From Moniliella sp. 'wahieum' (Eukaryota > Basidiomycota > Moniliellomycetes > Moniliellales > Moniliellaceae): 64,000 nt of DNA. The position numbers were made by a program, and so were the translations under genes. Within the stretch, counting starts at the first letter, position 1. Every line of letters starts with the position of its first letter. The stretch spans positions 62,001 to 126,000 of the forward strand of contig RSEE01000078.1 of the NCBI GenBank assembly GCA_003971905.1, read 5' to 3'. The notes under the pieces are model-generated. The model did no database searches. It was not told where the DNA came from and saw nothing but the letters and a program-made list of their open reading frames with translations. Below are positions 1 to 12,888 of this stretch, piece by piece.

Positions 1-1538
1 GGCTGTTGGCGCAGCCAGCTACGAGACAGACATAGTGGCCCGTTGGCCGGTGTCCCGTGTACGCGACATAAGCCGCACACGCTGCTGCAGACGTGCTGGC
101 GCGGCTCTTTTTGCTCCGTCGTACAGCCAGCGGACGCAGTTCCCGTCCGTCGCACTCTGCTTTCTTGGGGAGTACCGGATCCCCCAGCACGCTGGCAATA
201 GTATTGGTGGATGTAGAGAGGCTCGGCGTGCTAGGCGTGCCGATGAGAGGGGCGCGTGTTGGGTCGCGCTTGTCGTCCGAGGCAGGGAGCGAATCTTGGG
301 CGGTCGAAGGGGCCGATGGATGGCCCTCTGCCGAGTCCGTACCTGAAAGCCACATGGTGGGGGGGAAAGTGGAGTGGATGGGATATGGATGGGAGGATGA
401 GGACGTGTGTTGTGCAAGGCAAGAGTTTCCATTCCCTGCCTTGCTACTGTCATTCCGGTGCAAATCCGAGTCACCCTCCTCGGACCCCCTGATTCGGCGA
501 CGTGCTGGAAGCCACCGACGAAGGCGCCAGGGGGGGGAAACTTTCGTTGGTAGCCATGCTGGAGAAGGGCCGTGGGGACAAGGTGGAGGTGCGACCGGAC
601 CCCCAGAGGAGGCTATCGACACTGACGCCGGCGTTGGGTACGGCTGATCCCGGGGTGAGAACCAGGCCGGAAACGGATTGGTATGTTGAGCGGTTAAGTT
701 AGCACCATAGAGGGCGGGAAAGCTGAAGAGGTGGCCGTGCCATCGTGCAAGTACGAACCGACCTGGTTGCAAGAGGAGGTCCAGAAAGGAGCAACCAGAG
801 GGGAGGGTTCGAATGGGGGTTGTGGTGGGCACCATTCGGAACTTGACAAGGAGACGGACCGTTGTTTTAATAAGGCAGTTGGCCGGATGGATTTGGGCTG
901 AGCATCCCATGACGTGGTTGCCATGCCCTCAAAGCCAAAGCTACTATGAGAAGGACGGGTGGTGGATGTGCCCCATGCCGGAGAGCGGAAGCGATGAAGA
1001 TGAATTGGGGCTGGACTGGGTCAAGAGGAGCGATTGGATCGAAGCACCGGGTCCAACAACGGGATGATATGTTGCTTGATGGGGATCGACCAGCACTTGC
1101 GACGGTCTGAAAAAAGAGTTGGACGGGTTCAACGAGCCGGGCAGGGACAATGAGCGGGACATGCAGGCCATGGGGTGTGCCAATTCGTGGGGAGAAAGAG
1201 GCAGGCTCCATATGGGAGCCCATCGGAGCAGGAGTGCAAGTGGCATCGGGCAAAGCCTCTGCTGGTGTTGGGGCTCGAGTCGACGGGGATGGAGTCCGTC
1301 TTGGAAGCAAATGGGGACGGAGCGGATGGTTGGGCTGGGGGCGCGTGGCTGATGGAGGAGGAGGGGGACGGAAGCGGGGTGGAGGCAGCAGTGGGGGTGC
1401 CCATCGCAGCGCCCTCCCCGGCTGCTTCTGAAGCGGCCTTCTGCGGTGGGGACAGGCAAGAGGCGAGGGGCGAGAGCCGGGGCGAGGCGCGGGGGAGCTG
1501 CTGCTGCGCTTGGGGCGAGTGAGCGGCATGAGTGCCAT
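1..1538 (-). CDS. Ser/Pro/Thr-rich protein of unknown function, C-terminus beyond window
   Basis: No family recognised. On the minus strand, protein-like sequence can be followed from ATG 1538 (context CATCCATGG) leftwards to the edge, changing frame several times. It starts MALMPLTRPKRSSSS, then runs through long Ser/Pro/Thr/Ala stretches such as SSPNTSRGFARC and NRSTYQSVSGLVLTPGSA (about 540-700), and SLSTSTNTIASVLGDP (about 150-240). The part nearest the edge, YTGHRPTGHYVCLVAGC, has a TGxRP-like linker and two Cys and could be the start of a zinc-binding segment, but too little is visible. Codon choice (G/C at third positions) favours this reading over the opposite strand. Disorder-rich composition suits a regulatory protein, but that is only inference. 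The frame changes coincide with G or C runs and are probably sequence errors. The start is uncertain. Confidence 0.5.
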
Positions 1539-2433
1539 GGATGGGGTGGTGGTGGGGGCGCGCAAGAAGCGGAGGATATCGGGAGCAGCGACCAACACGT
1601 TCTCGCCAGCACCCTCCTCGGTCGTGCCAGCAGAGGAGCGGCGGCGATATATACGGTGTGTTGCGGAGACTATAATGCGGCCACTCCGAAGGCAGCACAC
1701 TCCACTGCCGGGCGCGGGGGGCACGCACAGCAAGGGAGGGTTTGTACGCCGGCCCGGGCTGCTCCGGAGCGCACGGCGGCGCACGCCGTGGTGCCTGGGC
1801 GCCGAGCGCCGGCGGGGCAGCGCGTGGGCTGCGTGGGCGGTGTGGGCGGCATCGCCTCTGCTGGCCAGTGGGCTGCTGCTGCCCCCCCGCGCACAGCACA
1901 CAGCCGACGCTGTCCTGCGCCCTTCGTCCGCCGCGCCTCGTCGACACGCTTCGGACAGCCTGGTCGCCCAGCGGCCCTCCAGCCGCCCTCTGACAAGCCA
2001 GCTGCAAGGAGGCAGCTGCGCCCGCCGCTCGCAGCCCCGCACAGGGGCAGTGTACCCCACACCGCCCTTGCGCCACCGCAGGCCACTGCCCGTCTGCGGC
2101 ACTTGCCCAGTGCGGCGCACCTCGTCGGGATTGGCTCGCACTTTGTAGTTCGTACGCCCCTACTCAGGACTCATCCCACCCTCACGCCAGTCGAGTGGCA
2201 CCAGACCATTGCCTTGCCCTCTCCCTCCTCTCTATCTACCCACCCTTCTCCACTACATCCCGCCCACATCACTCCACACTATACCTTTACCTTTTACCAC
2301 CATCACGCACACAACTACTAGGGGGGTAGAGAGGAATGCAGTGGCGTTCCCAATCAAGGGAACATTTTGGATAACAGCAGGGGCGAGTGGGAGGGGAAAA
2401 GGAGGCGGCGACAAGCACGACAGCCAGCGCTTC
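1539..2433. promoter_or_regulatory. Intergenic: promoter side of the left gene, 3' side of SSB
   Basis: No convincing gene. A TATATA-like sequence lies at about 1647-1653, roughly 110 bp upstream of the left gene's start on the minus strand. 1740-2100 is extremely GC-rich, with long open frames on both strands that look like shadows of composition. 2200-2330 is pyrimidine-rich (CCCTCTCC, CTACCCACC). Confidence 0.4.
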
Positions 2434-4523
<2,090 letters not shown>

Positions 4524-5040
4524 GGTTGAGGCAGGTGGTGGGGAAGGACAGGGAGAGAAGGGAGGGCTGGGCGCTAAGGGCTTGGAAAACCCGACGCGGC
4601 GGAATTGCCTGATTTTTTTTCTGCACGGCGGAACCCACCGATGCACGCTGCTGCGGCAGGTATCGCACTAGGGTTGCCCGTGCCTCTCCTTGGCCGGCCC
4701 TTGAAGCTTGAAGCTTGACCCCGCCTCGAGGTCACGTGACACCCTGGTGATGTATCGCCAGCATCATACATCATGCATGACCTCTCCCCCGCGACCTGTC
4801 CGATTATGTGTTGAAGCAGGTGCTGTGTACGAACGATGAGCGTGCCGAGTATATACAAGCCCACCTGTCCCCATGGTCACCGCAAAGACAAGGGAGAGAA
4901 GCACGCCCAATCCGCCCCCATCTGCCCACAAACTACCTCGACTCTTTCTTCCTTCCGTCGCAACCCCCGCCCCTATGCTTGGTGCGCGCGACCAGGAACG
5001 ATGGAAGAAAACCATGTGATTTCCGTACCGCGCGCGTCAT
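4524..5040. promoter_or_regulatory. SSB promoter region
   Basis: Holds GTCACGTGAC at 4731-4740, about 210 bp upstream of the SSB start; a heptad repeat CTTGAAG-CTTGAAG-CTTGA at 4700-4717; and CATCATA-CATCATG-CATGACC at 4762-4782. A TATATA-like stretch lies near 4850. No gene seen. Confidence 0.5.
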
Positions 5041-6267
5041 CTACCTGCGCGAGCGACGCTTGCGGTCTTCCGCCCGGGCTGCGCGCGTCTCGGAATAGAG
5101 GTCGGCGTCTTCCTTGCGCGCACTGTCGGTCTCCTCGTCCGGGCGCTCGGAAGCAATCATTGCATCCACCTCCTGTGCGTCGTAGTGGCGCAAATGACGA
5201 GCCTTTTCGCGCAAGCCCTGTTCGCCCGCCCGGGCCAGGACGCCCGCGACGAGTGCGGTGAACCGGGCTCTCGTCGTTGCCCGGAATGGCATAGGTCACC
5301 ATGCGGGATCCATGTTCGAGTCGACAATGGCAATGGACGGGATGCGCATCGAGGTCGCCTCGAGCGCCGCGCCGGCGTTCGGGCCCGGGTTGAGGATGAT
5401 GACCAAGTCGGGCTTGAACGCCTTGGTGGCCAACTCGGTCGTGTTGGCCCAGCACGGTCACCCAGCACTTAGCTGTGGCCAGCATGTTTTGTACCTTGGG
5501 TCCTGCACAATCTCCGCATTGGAAAGCGAGCCGGCAGTCCAATGGTTCTTGACGTACATGTACCCGTTGGGCCACATACGGTTCACCGCCGCCTCCACGG
5601 GCTTCTCCATCCCGGGGCGGTACCGATCATCAGCACCAGGCCATCGGCCGCGACCGTCTTGCGCACCACGGCGGCCGCACGCTTCAGCGCGGGCAAGGTG
5701 AAGTTCTCCACGTCAATCACCGCCTGGCCATTGCGCCAGCCCACCAGGTAGGGGTGGTACGTGCCCAGCGTTTGGGTCTTGTCGTGGCCAATGTGCGCGC
5801 CGGCGGCAAACAGTTGCGAGAGCGTCACGTCCTGCGCCGCCTGGGGCGACGTGTACGCCTTGGACGGACGCCAGACCGTCTTGGGGTTCTGCGTCGAGCC
5901 GAGCTTCTCAAACTGCGTCACTGGGGGTAGGGGGGAGACCGGTCAGAGGTAAGGTAACGGGGAAAGCGGGGGGGGGGAGAGGACCTACAGATCTGGCGCT
6001 GGCGCTTGGCCGCTTGGGGCTTGGTAATGGGGCTGGTGGGGTGCTGGTGGCCGGAGCGGCCGCTGGCGCTGCCGAGGGCGTAGAGGCCAGCTCGAACAGC
6101 GAGGGGGGCTGGTCCGGGACGGTATGGGACGCGGGCGGGAGCGTGGTGGTCGACGGCGGGGCTACGCACGCTGCGGCCGAGGTGGCCAGCGAGCGTACAC
6201 GTACATGCGTCGCTGGCCGCGACACGCGCACCGGCACAAGCGAGGCAGCACGCACAATCAGCACCAT
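5041..6267 (-). CDS. MRP4: Mitochondrial small-subunit ribosomal protein uS2m
   Basis: A uS2-family protein of the mitochondrial small ribosomal subunit. The start at 6267 is in a strong context (GCCACCATGG) and opens with MVLIVRAASLVPVRVSR, an Arg-rich, acid-free presequence. After a Pro/Ala-rich linker a short intron (about 5921-5990, GTAGGT donor, pyrimidine-rich AG acceptor) leads to the uS2 core: SQLFAAGAHIGHDKTQTLGT, HPYLVGWRNGQAVIDVENF, KTVAADGLVLMIGT, then, across frame changes, the SIAIVDSNMDPRMVTYAIPGN segment typical of uS2. It ends ARAEDRKRRSRR with TAG at 5041-5043. The presequence, and TLGTYHPYLVGWRNG rather than the cytosolic SA/Rps0 sequence, argue for the mitochondrial protein. 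Three or four frame changes are probably base-call errors. The exact splice junction is ambiguous between two AGs. Confidence 0.88.
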
Positions 6268-7347
6268 GGCGGTGGCAGCAGCAGCAGTCGCAGAGCACAC
6301 CCAGCACGTCGGGCGCGAAGCCACCCGCGCCCACTGCTTGCCGCCTCAAGAAGAAGAACCCGGTCGGTCCGCTGCCTTCCGCCCCGGCGCGTTCCGCCTC
6401 TTCCGCCTGTCCTTCCTTCCGCCCTTCCCCCACACGCAACGGGGGTTACCGGTTACGCAGCGCGGCCAGCCGAGCTGTTGCACCGACTGGAGGGGCGCCA
6501 GGTCTCAAGTCACGTGATAGGCGCCTGTCTCCGTACGTTTGCTGGATTCAGCTTCAAGGTACCACTGCCCCATCTGCCTAACCCTCCAAGCCCTTGGTGT
6601 CCTCGCGCCTCAAGCGCAGGGGGATCCCCATTACATGGTACACCCGTGCGACCACCAACCGAGGCAGCGCACAAGATAGAAAAGCGATGTCGCCCCGCCC
6701 GCGCAGCCACCGGCGACGCTACAGCACAACCGTTCCCGACACCAAACTTCCTCGCCCGACCTAACCACTGGCCCAGCCGGGCACGACAGATGGGGCGCAA
6801 GACACAGACAGATGGATAGACGGGTCTGGGGCGGGGCACCGAGACGGGAACGCTTGGGGAGGTGCCCGCTGCCAGCGGGGAGAGATACAGGAATACGAAC
6901 GAGAGGGGGGAGCAAGAGTACAGCGATGAGAGATTCCGAGAGAGAGATGAGAGAGAAACGGCTAGGTATAGCAGGAGGGGAAGGGGGGGGAGGAGGGAGG
7001 GAGAGAGAGGAGAGAGGGGGAGGGAACCAGGGAGAGGGGAGGGAGGAACGAGGAAACGCAACAATGGGACGGGAAACTGTGCCCCCCCCCACTTCCCCCC
7101 CTGCTTTTCTCTTCCCCGTACGTTCACCCAGAGGTCAGGCGAGAACGGAGAGGGAGCAGGAGCAAGGCCATCAGAGGCGTGCGAGAAGCTACTAAGTTAG
7201 ACAAGAGGAGGAGAGCGGACGGGCTCGCGTGCCCCATCCCAAGGGCAAGCGAGCAACCAAAAAAGGGAAGGAACAAGCGAAAGGACAAGGGAAAGGAAAG
7301 GGGAAGGGGGGCGCGGTGGCAACCATCAGGTTCCAGAAACAAGGCGG
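6268..7347. promoter_or_regulatory. Intergenic: uS2m promoter and polypurine tract
   Basis: CACGTGAT at 6511-6518 lies about 245 bp upstream of the uS2m start. From about 6875 to 7310 the plus strand is strongly purine-rich (runs such as GGAGGGAGGGAGAGAGAGG), on the 3' side of the SWI1-like gene. No coding sequence is convincing. Open frames on the minus strand here are low-complexity Leu/Pro/Ser. Confidence 0.55.
6875..7310 (+). repeat. Polypurine (G/A) tract
   Basis: About 430 bp dominated by GA and GGGA runs on the plus strand, densest at 6975-7055, with several G3-G9 runs separated by single A residues. The composition could allow triplex or G-quadruplex structures (inference). It lies just downstream of the stop of the ARID/SWI1-like gene. 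Confidence 0.7.
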
Positions 7348-10300
7348 TTAGGGAAAGTACGAGTTCCACGCCGGGTCGTCGCCTTCCAAAAGGAAAACGG
7401 TATCGGCGGTGCCATCGAGGCCGGTACCAGGCAAGAGCATATCGAGCGCGTTGGCCTTGCTACTTTCCTCGCCCACGGCCAGGTCCATCAAGCCCGTGGC
7501 AAACAATCGGTTGCCTGCACGGTGCAGCGGGCTGGACGGGTCCGAGCCCCCCGACGCAGGTGCCTTGGTGGGTGTGCTGGCGGGCACATGGTGCTCATGC
7601 GCGGGGAGGCACTGCTCCCCCCCGCACTGAGAGTGAGCGCCGGTGTCGCGGCCGGGGTGAGCGTGTGCAACAGCGAGTCCTGCGACGTAGGTGCGGCACT
7701 AGGTCCGGAGCTGGGTCCGGCACCGCTGGTCGTAGCCGTGGCCGTGGTCGTGGTTGTGGTTGTGGTCGGAGCCGTGCCGCTAGGCGCGGGGTGCACCGGA
7801 GCCGCGGGCGCGGGCGCAGTCAAGACGGCAGGCGCGGCACTGGCCTCCGCCACTTCGTCCGTCGTAGCATCCATGTTGATCAGATCATAGATGTCCATTG
7901 GCATCTCGAGCGCGTCGAGACTGAACGGATCATGCCCGAGCCGGGGGCAGCGGCCGCCAAGAGGTCCGAAGGGATGCCCTCCAGGCCACCGGGCAGCACC
8001 GACTCGCCTGCTTCGCCACCGTCCGCGGCGGTACGACGAGGTGCGTCGCCCTCGGCCTCTGGTGCTTTGCTCGGAGACTTTTCAGCCGCCGTAGCCGACG
8101 CCGGAGGGGGCGAATCGGACAAATCGATCGTGCTGCGTGGCGGTTGCTGCTGCTCGTCCTGGTGCATCTGTGCCTGTGCCTGTGCCTGGGTCTGTGCCTG
8201 GGCCTGCGTCGGCGTCTGCGTTTGCGTCTGCATCGGTGCGACAGAGGGCGCGGCCACCCTCGTTTTCTGCCCTGCCAACGGGTCCATCGAGGGGGAAGCC
8301 AAGGGCGCGGCGGAAGGAGCTGCGGCGGGAGGAGCAGTCGAAGCAGCTGACACAGGCTCTTCGACTTTGTCCTCGAGCGGGCGCGGGGAAGCCAGACGAG
8401 CGCGTCCGCCTCGTCCTCGTCCCCTGCCGCGACCTCGACCACGGCCCCTGCCACGGCCGCGGCCCCGTCCGCGACCGCGGGGAGAGTGGTCGGTCGTCAC
8501 GGGTAGGCCTGCTGCGTCTGTGCCAACCGGATCCCGCCTGGGACGGCTGGGCCAAGCTGGCTGTGCGAGGACGTTTGGCCGAGTCCATGGCAGGCGACGC
8601 CGAGGCAAAGGGGACGTTGGTCGATATGGCGCTGTTGGCCCGTTTGCGGCCGGCGAGCTGGGGACCTCCTCCCATCGCTTCCACCGCAGGGGCCGACATG
8701 GGTCCTGGCGAGGCTTGCAGCGTTCCGGGTAGCGTCGAGATCGCCACGCCCTGGGCCGAGGGAAGCATGTTGGCCGGCGCCGTGTTCTTACGGGGAGGTT
8801 GTTGCTTGTTGGCAAACGTGTCGCGCATCTTGCGGAACGTGGCGGGCAGGTCCTTGGAAATCTGGGTGAGCGCAGCAAAAATGTACTGACGAACAATTCC
8901 CAGCGTGGCCGGGCCAAATAGGTAGGTCACCTTGCGCGCTGCGGCGCTCGGGTCGCCCGGGTGCGCTTGGCGCGCATCGCGGAACTGGTTCGACTGCAGC
9001 AAGACGAGCGTCGTCATGAACAGCGCCGTGTCCGTATCGAGCGACAAGACCGGACCGGCACCGTGGTCAACGGTGAGAGACGTGGTGTCAAAGTCGCCCC
9101 CCGGCAAGAGGCGGGGGAACTGAGGCGACCGAACATGGCCCTCGGGCGTTAGGACACTGGCACAACGACGTTGCGAGTTTCCTACCCCAAACCGACGCGA
9201 GAAAAGCGTGTCGAGGTGAGGCAGCATGCGCCGCAAGGCCAACGACGGCCATCCGAGCCTGCGTGTCCCTTCAAACAGTTCGTTCTTTTGGCCCTGCGTC
9301 AAGGATGCCACAGGACGCCACGCTTCTGTTGGTCAAAGTCAGTATCTGAAATGGTTTGGCAGCCAACAAAAAAAATCAAAAACACGAAAGGGAACGTACT
9401 GCTCTCCATCAAGAGTTGTTCTTCCCACACGCAATGCTGCTTGAGCCCGCTCCAGATCTTCAGCAGTGATTAGGATGGAGTCAGCCTGATTGACCTCCAT
9501 CGAGGGAGGTGGCATGCTCGATGGAAACTGAGGCTGAGGCTGGGACTGAGATTGAGACCCAGACGGGGTCGTGGACTGGGCAGCCTGTGCATGAGCCTGT
9601 GCCTGGGGCTGGACCTGAGACTGGATGGCAGGTTGAAGTTGATGCGGGGGTGAAGTTGGGATTGGGACTGAAGAGGCTGAGAGTGAGGCAGGGGTTGAAG
9701 TTGGGGCTGCGACTGCGACTGCGACGATTGCGGCTGCGACTGAGATTGAGGCCGAGAGTGCGCCCCGACCGAGACCACCGACGCACCGTTCATCTGCCCT
9801 GGCACGCCCACCGGAGCCATCTGGGACGCTGAGGCTGTGCTCCATTGGCCCGGTGCCTGCGCCTGGGGGGCAAGGAACGTCGATCCGGACGTCATGGCCT
9901 GCATCAGCGGCGAGCGGGCCACCGCGGTGGGTGGGGAGATGTGAGGAGAAGCGTGCGTGGCGCGGGCGGCGAGGAGGGGAGACGGGGCGAGGGTCTGCGC
10001 GCCCTGCTGGGCAAGGAATTGGCGCTTGGCCGCTTCGTGCCGCTGGAGCAATTCAGAATAGCGCGACTGCTGGTTGACAGCGAGGCGTTGCATGTACTGT
10101 TGGTACTGCGCCATCAGTTGGCGGCGCGTCTGCTCTTGCTGCTGGGCAAGCTGCTGGTTGCGTTGGGAGACAACCTGCTGCATCTGCGCCCGCGTCTGCT
10201 GTAGCACTTGTTCGGCTTGAGGCACCATGGCCGGGTTGACCGCCTGTGTGCTCCGCACCCGACTTTCTGCCTGCTGGATCTGGGCTTGGGCTTGCGCTTG

Positions 10301-10781
10301 CACCTGCTGCTGCATGTTGCGGATCTCCTGCATGCTGGCCGCCTGCGCACGCTGCAGCGCCGCCTGCTGTGCCTGTGACGCTTGCGCCTGCTCCGCTTGC
10401 AACTCTTTCCGGAACGACGCTTGCTCTCCAGCTTGCTGCGCCAAGAGCCAGTCCGGCACACCAGATTGGGACTGCGCCGGTGACGAAGGCACCATGCCTT
10501 GCCCCATCGCCATACTGCCCGCTGGCCCAGCCAGGTGCGGCGAACGGACAAAGTTTTGGCTCAGCACACCGTCTCCCGTCGAGACCGCCAACTGGGGAGA
10601 CGCTGCCGACGGTTGTACCACAGTCGATTGCGGAGCAGAAAACTGAACTTGCGAATGCTGCTGCTGCTGCTGCTGCTGCTGCTGTGCCTGTAGCTGTTGT
10701 TGCAGCTGTTGCGAGTGGCGTTGATGCGCCTCTTGCTGCTGTGGGGGGAGCTGTTGAGCCTGCTGCCTTGCCTGGAAAAGC

Positions 10782-10813
<32 letters not shown>

Positions 10814-10829
10814 CTGAAGCTGAGCTTGG

Positions 10830-10861
<32 letters not shown>

Positions 10862-12888
10862 CTGAAGCTGAGCCTGGTGCTGCTGAAGCTGGAGCTGTTG
10901 TTGTTGTTGTTGCTGCTGTTGCTGTTGCAGTTGTTGTTGTTGTTGCTGTTGGGACAATGCTGCTGCTGCGCGGTTGCGGCTGTAGGCGCTGATGTTGTTG
11001 CTGCAACGGCGATTGCTGCGGCAAGCCAAGGCTTTGGGCACCAGCTGCCTGGGCATGTTGCGACGGCTGAAGCGGAGCCCATTGGGTCGGCTGGGTGGAG
11101 GCCTGGGATTGAGGTTGGGATTGAGATTGAGGTTGAGACTGAGGTTGAGACTGAGATTGGGGTTGGGGTTGGGACTGGGACTGGGATTGGGACTGAGATT
11201 GAGCACCGTTGCGCGCACACGCGCGAATCCAATACTCTTCAAACGGCCCCAAATACTCCAAGTACCAACGGGACACTTGCGCCGCCAAGGGACGGCACGC
11301 GCCGGGCGTGACCTCTTCCGAGGTGAGCTGCATGGCGAGCGTGACCCGCGCCCAGCCTGCCACGGGCGGTACGTCTCCGTCCCCACCGGCGCCTGGGAGG
11401 GTCTGCACGCGTCCCGAGCCGCCCAAGCGCTGCACAATGACAAACAGACGGAACAGGTCCAACGGACGAGCGGGGGCGACCATCGGCCGGGACCGGATCG
11501 GGGTGCCACGTTGGTTCATCAGATCCTCCAAGGCGCGCAAGAACCGTTCCTCGGTCAAGTCGGGTGTGTTGGGGCCCAATCGGAGCGGCAGCTCGGCCGG
11601 AGAGGGACCGAGGCGGGCCCACGCAGTGCGCGAGCCAGCCGTGCCGGGCGGCGGCATGCCGGAAACGTCCACGCCGGCCCATGGGCTCAGGCCAGGCTGG
11701 ACCAAGGTCGATGGCTGGGCCACCTGCTGCGGGGGCGCCAGCCCCGTGGTGGCCACCGTACCGGCCGCGCGCATCTGTTGCAGCACCTGCGTCACGTAGG
11801 CCAGACTTTGGTGCACTTGCACTTGCGTTTGGTTCGCGCTCGGGCCAAGCTGCATCGCGCCCAGCCGGTTGGCAATGGAGCTAAGAATACGTTGGCAGTC
11901 CATCACGCGCGCCTCGATCGTCGCGCGGCCCGTGGCGCTGGACTGGCCATAGGATTGCACCATCATTCCCACCCGCGCTCGCATCACCGCGGCAAAGCGA
12001 GCGGGGTCGTGCTGAGCCAGTTGGGTAAGCTGCGTCCCGTGGTCGCAGTCCCCGCGGCGGCAGGTTCAGCTGCCGTGGTAACAGCAGGCATCACAGCACC
12101 GCCCGAGTGCAACGGTTGAGTTGACAGCGAGAGAGGAGAGGGGTGAGGCACGGTGGACGCTGCCGGGGGAGGCGCAGAAAAAGTGGGCTGGACGGGTTGC
12201 GGGAGAGAGGCGGGGCGGCGGGGTGGGCGGCGGCGGCTGTGATGGGGACGGAGGTGGAGGCGGGGGTGGAAGCGGGCGCGGGGGCCGGGAAGGACTGGAG
12301 CGAAACGCGGCGCTCGAGGGCGGGAGGAGCGGCGAGGGCATGGGCATGGGACATGCCGCCGGCCCCGAACTCAGCCGCGCCTGGAGTGAGGTCAGGAAGG
12401 GGAGCATAGACAGATCCTGATGGGGCTGTTGCTGCTGCTGCTGTTGCTGTTGCTGTTGCTGGTGGTGGGGGTCGGAGAAGGAGAGCTGGAGCGCGGGGAT
12501 CTGGGCGGCGGTGGCGACAGGGGTGCGCAGGTGGGTGGCGGCGGTGGAAGCACGCGAGGGGGGGCGGGAGGAGTTGTGGGGGAGCTGCATGGTGGCGGGG
12601 GGAAGGGGGAGAAGGAGGGCGCGGAGGCGGGCGCGGAGGATGCGGTGGCGGACGCAGCGGCGGCCGAGGGGGGCTCGGGCGCAAAGGGCTGGGCGAGGGT
12701 GGCGAAGCTGAACGCGTTGTCGCCGCTGGCGGGGGTGGAGGCGGGGGCGAAGACGGAGGCGTGGGCGGGCCAGGGGGAGGGCACCTGGGGGCGGGGGCGG
12801 CGGGGGCAGGGGGGGCGGGGGCATGAAGGCGGCGGCGGGGGGCGAGTGCCGGGGCGGGGTAGGCGGGCGGGGGCCCGTGGGCGAGCAT
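7348..12888 (-). CDS. SWI1: ARID-domain SWI1-like chromatin remodelling subunit
   Basis: Probably the ARID DNA-binding subunit of SWI/SNF. The likely start at 12888 gives MLAHGPPPAYPAPA, then a long Pro/Ala/Ser-rich N-terminus with a polyQ block (about 12426-12460). The ARID domain lies at about 11213-11560: LTEERFLRALEDLMNQRGTP, RPLDLFRLFVIVQRLGG, a W-A-R-V core and VSRWYLEYLGPFEEYW. Then come SQSQPQ dipeptide repeats (about 11095-11205), a polyQ stretch (about 10655-10965), more Q-rich coiled sequence, an NLS-like GRKRANSAISTN / AKRPRTA, about 13 RG dipeptides (8396-8480), Ala/Thr-rich sequence and a clean C-terminus ending GDDPAWNSYFP with TAA at 7348-7350. Total about 1,850 codons, long but usual for low-complexity SWI1 proteins. 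Frame changes every few hundred bases are treated as errors. ARID is solid; SWI1 over another ARID protein is inference from domain order. Confidence 0.78.
8396..8480 (-). repeat. RG-dipeptide repeat within SWI1-like gene
   Basis: Minus-strand codons CGC GGT CGC GGA and so on encode about 13 consecutive Arg-Gly pairs. Synonymous codons are mixed, so this is not simple recent slippage. Confidence 0.85.
10655..10965 (-). repeat. CAG/CAA polyglutamine repeat region
   Basis: Interrupted CTG/TTG runs (CAG/CAA on the coding minus strand) give blocks of Q separated by LQLQQHQAQ-type residues. The plus strand of this stretch reads as poly-Leu and is a shadow. Mixed CAG and CAA codons suggest an old tract. 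Confidence 0.9.
11095..11205 (-). repeat. SQ/PQ dipeptide repeat in SWI1-like gene
   Basis: Near-repeats of a 6-bp unit (plus strand GGTTGG / GATTGA / GACTGG) code for alternating Ser-Gln and Pro-Gln on the minus strand. A second block of the same kind is at about 9535-9770. Confidence 0.8.

Noticed and set aside
803-820. GGGTTCGAATGG resembling a tRNA B box
   Set aside because: Lies within the coding part of the left gene and has no A box upstream.
867-2141. 424-codon minus-strand frame including the promoter of the left gene
   Set aside because: Its upper half (1540-2141) is composition-driven Arg/Ala/Pro sequence. Only parts below 1538 join the gene I called.
10697-11311. Plus-strand poly-Leu open frame
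   Set aside because: Antisense shadow of the CAG/CAA polyQ tract of the SWI1-like gene.
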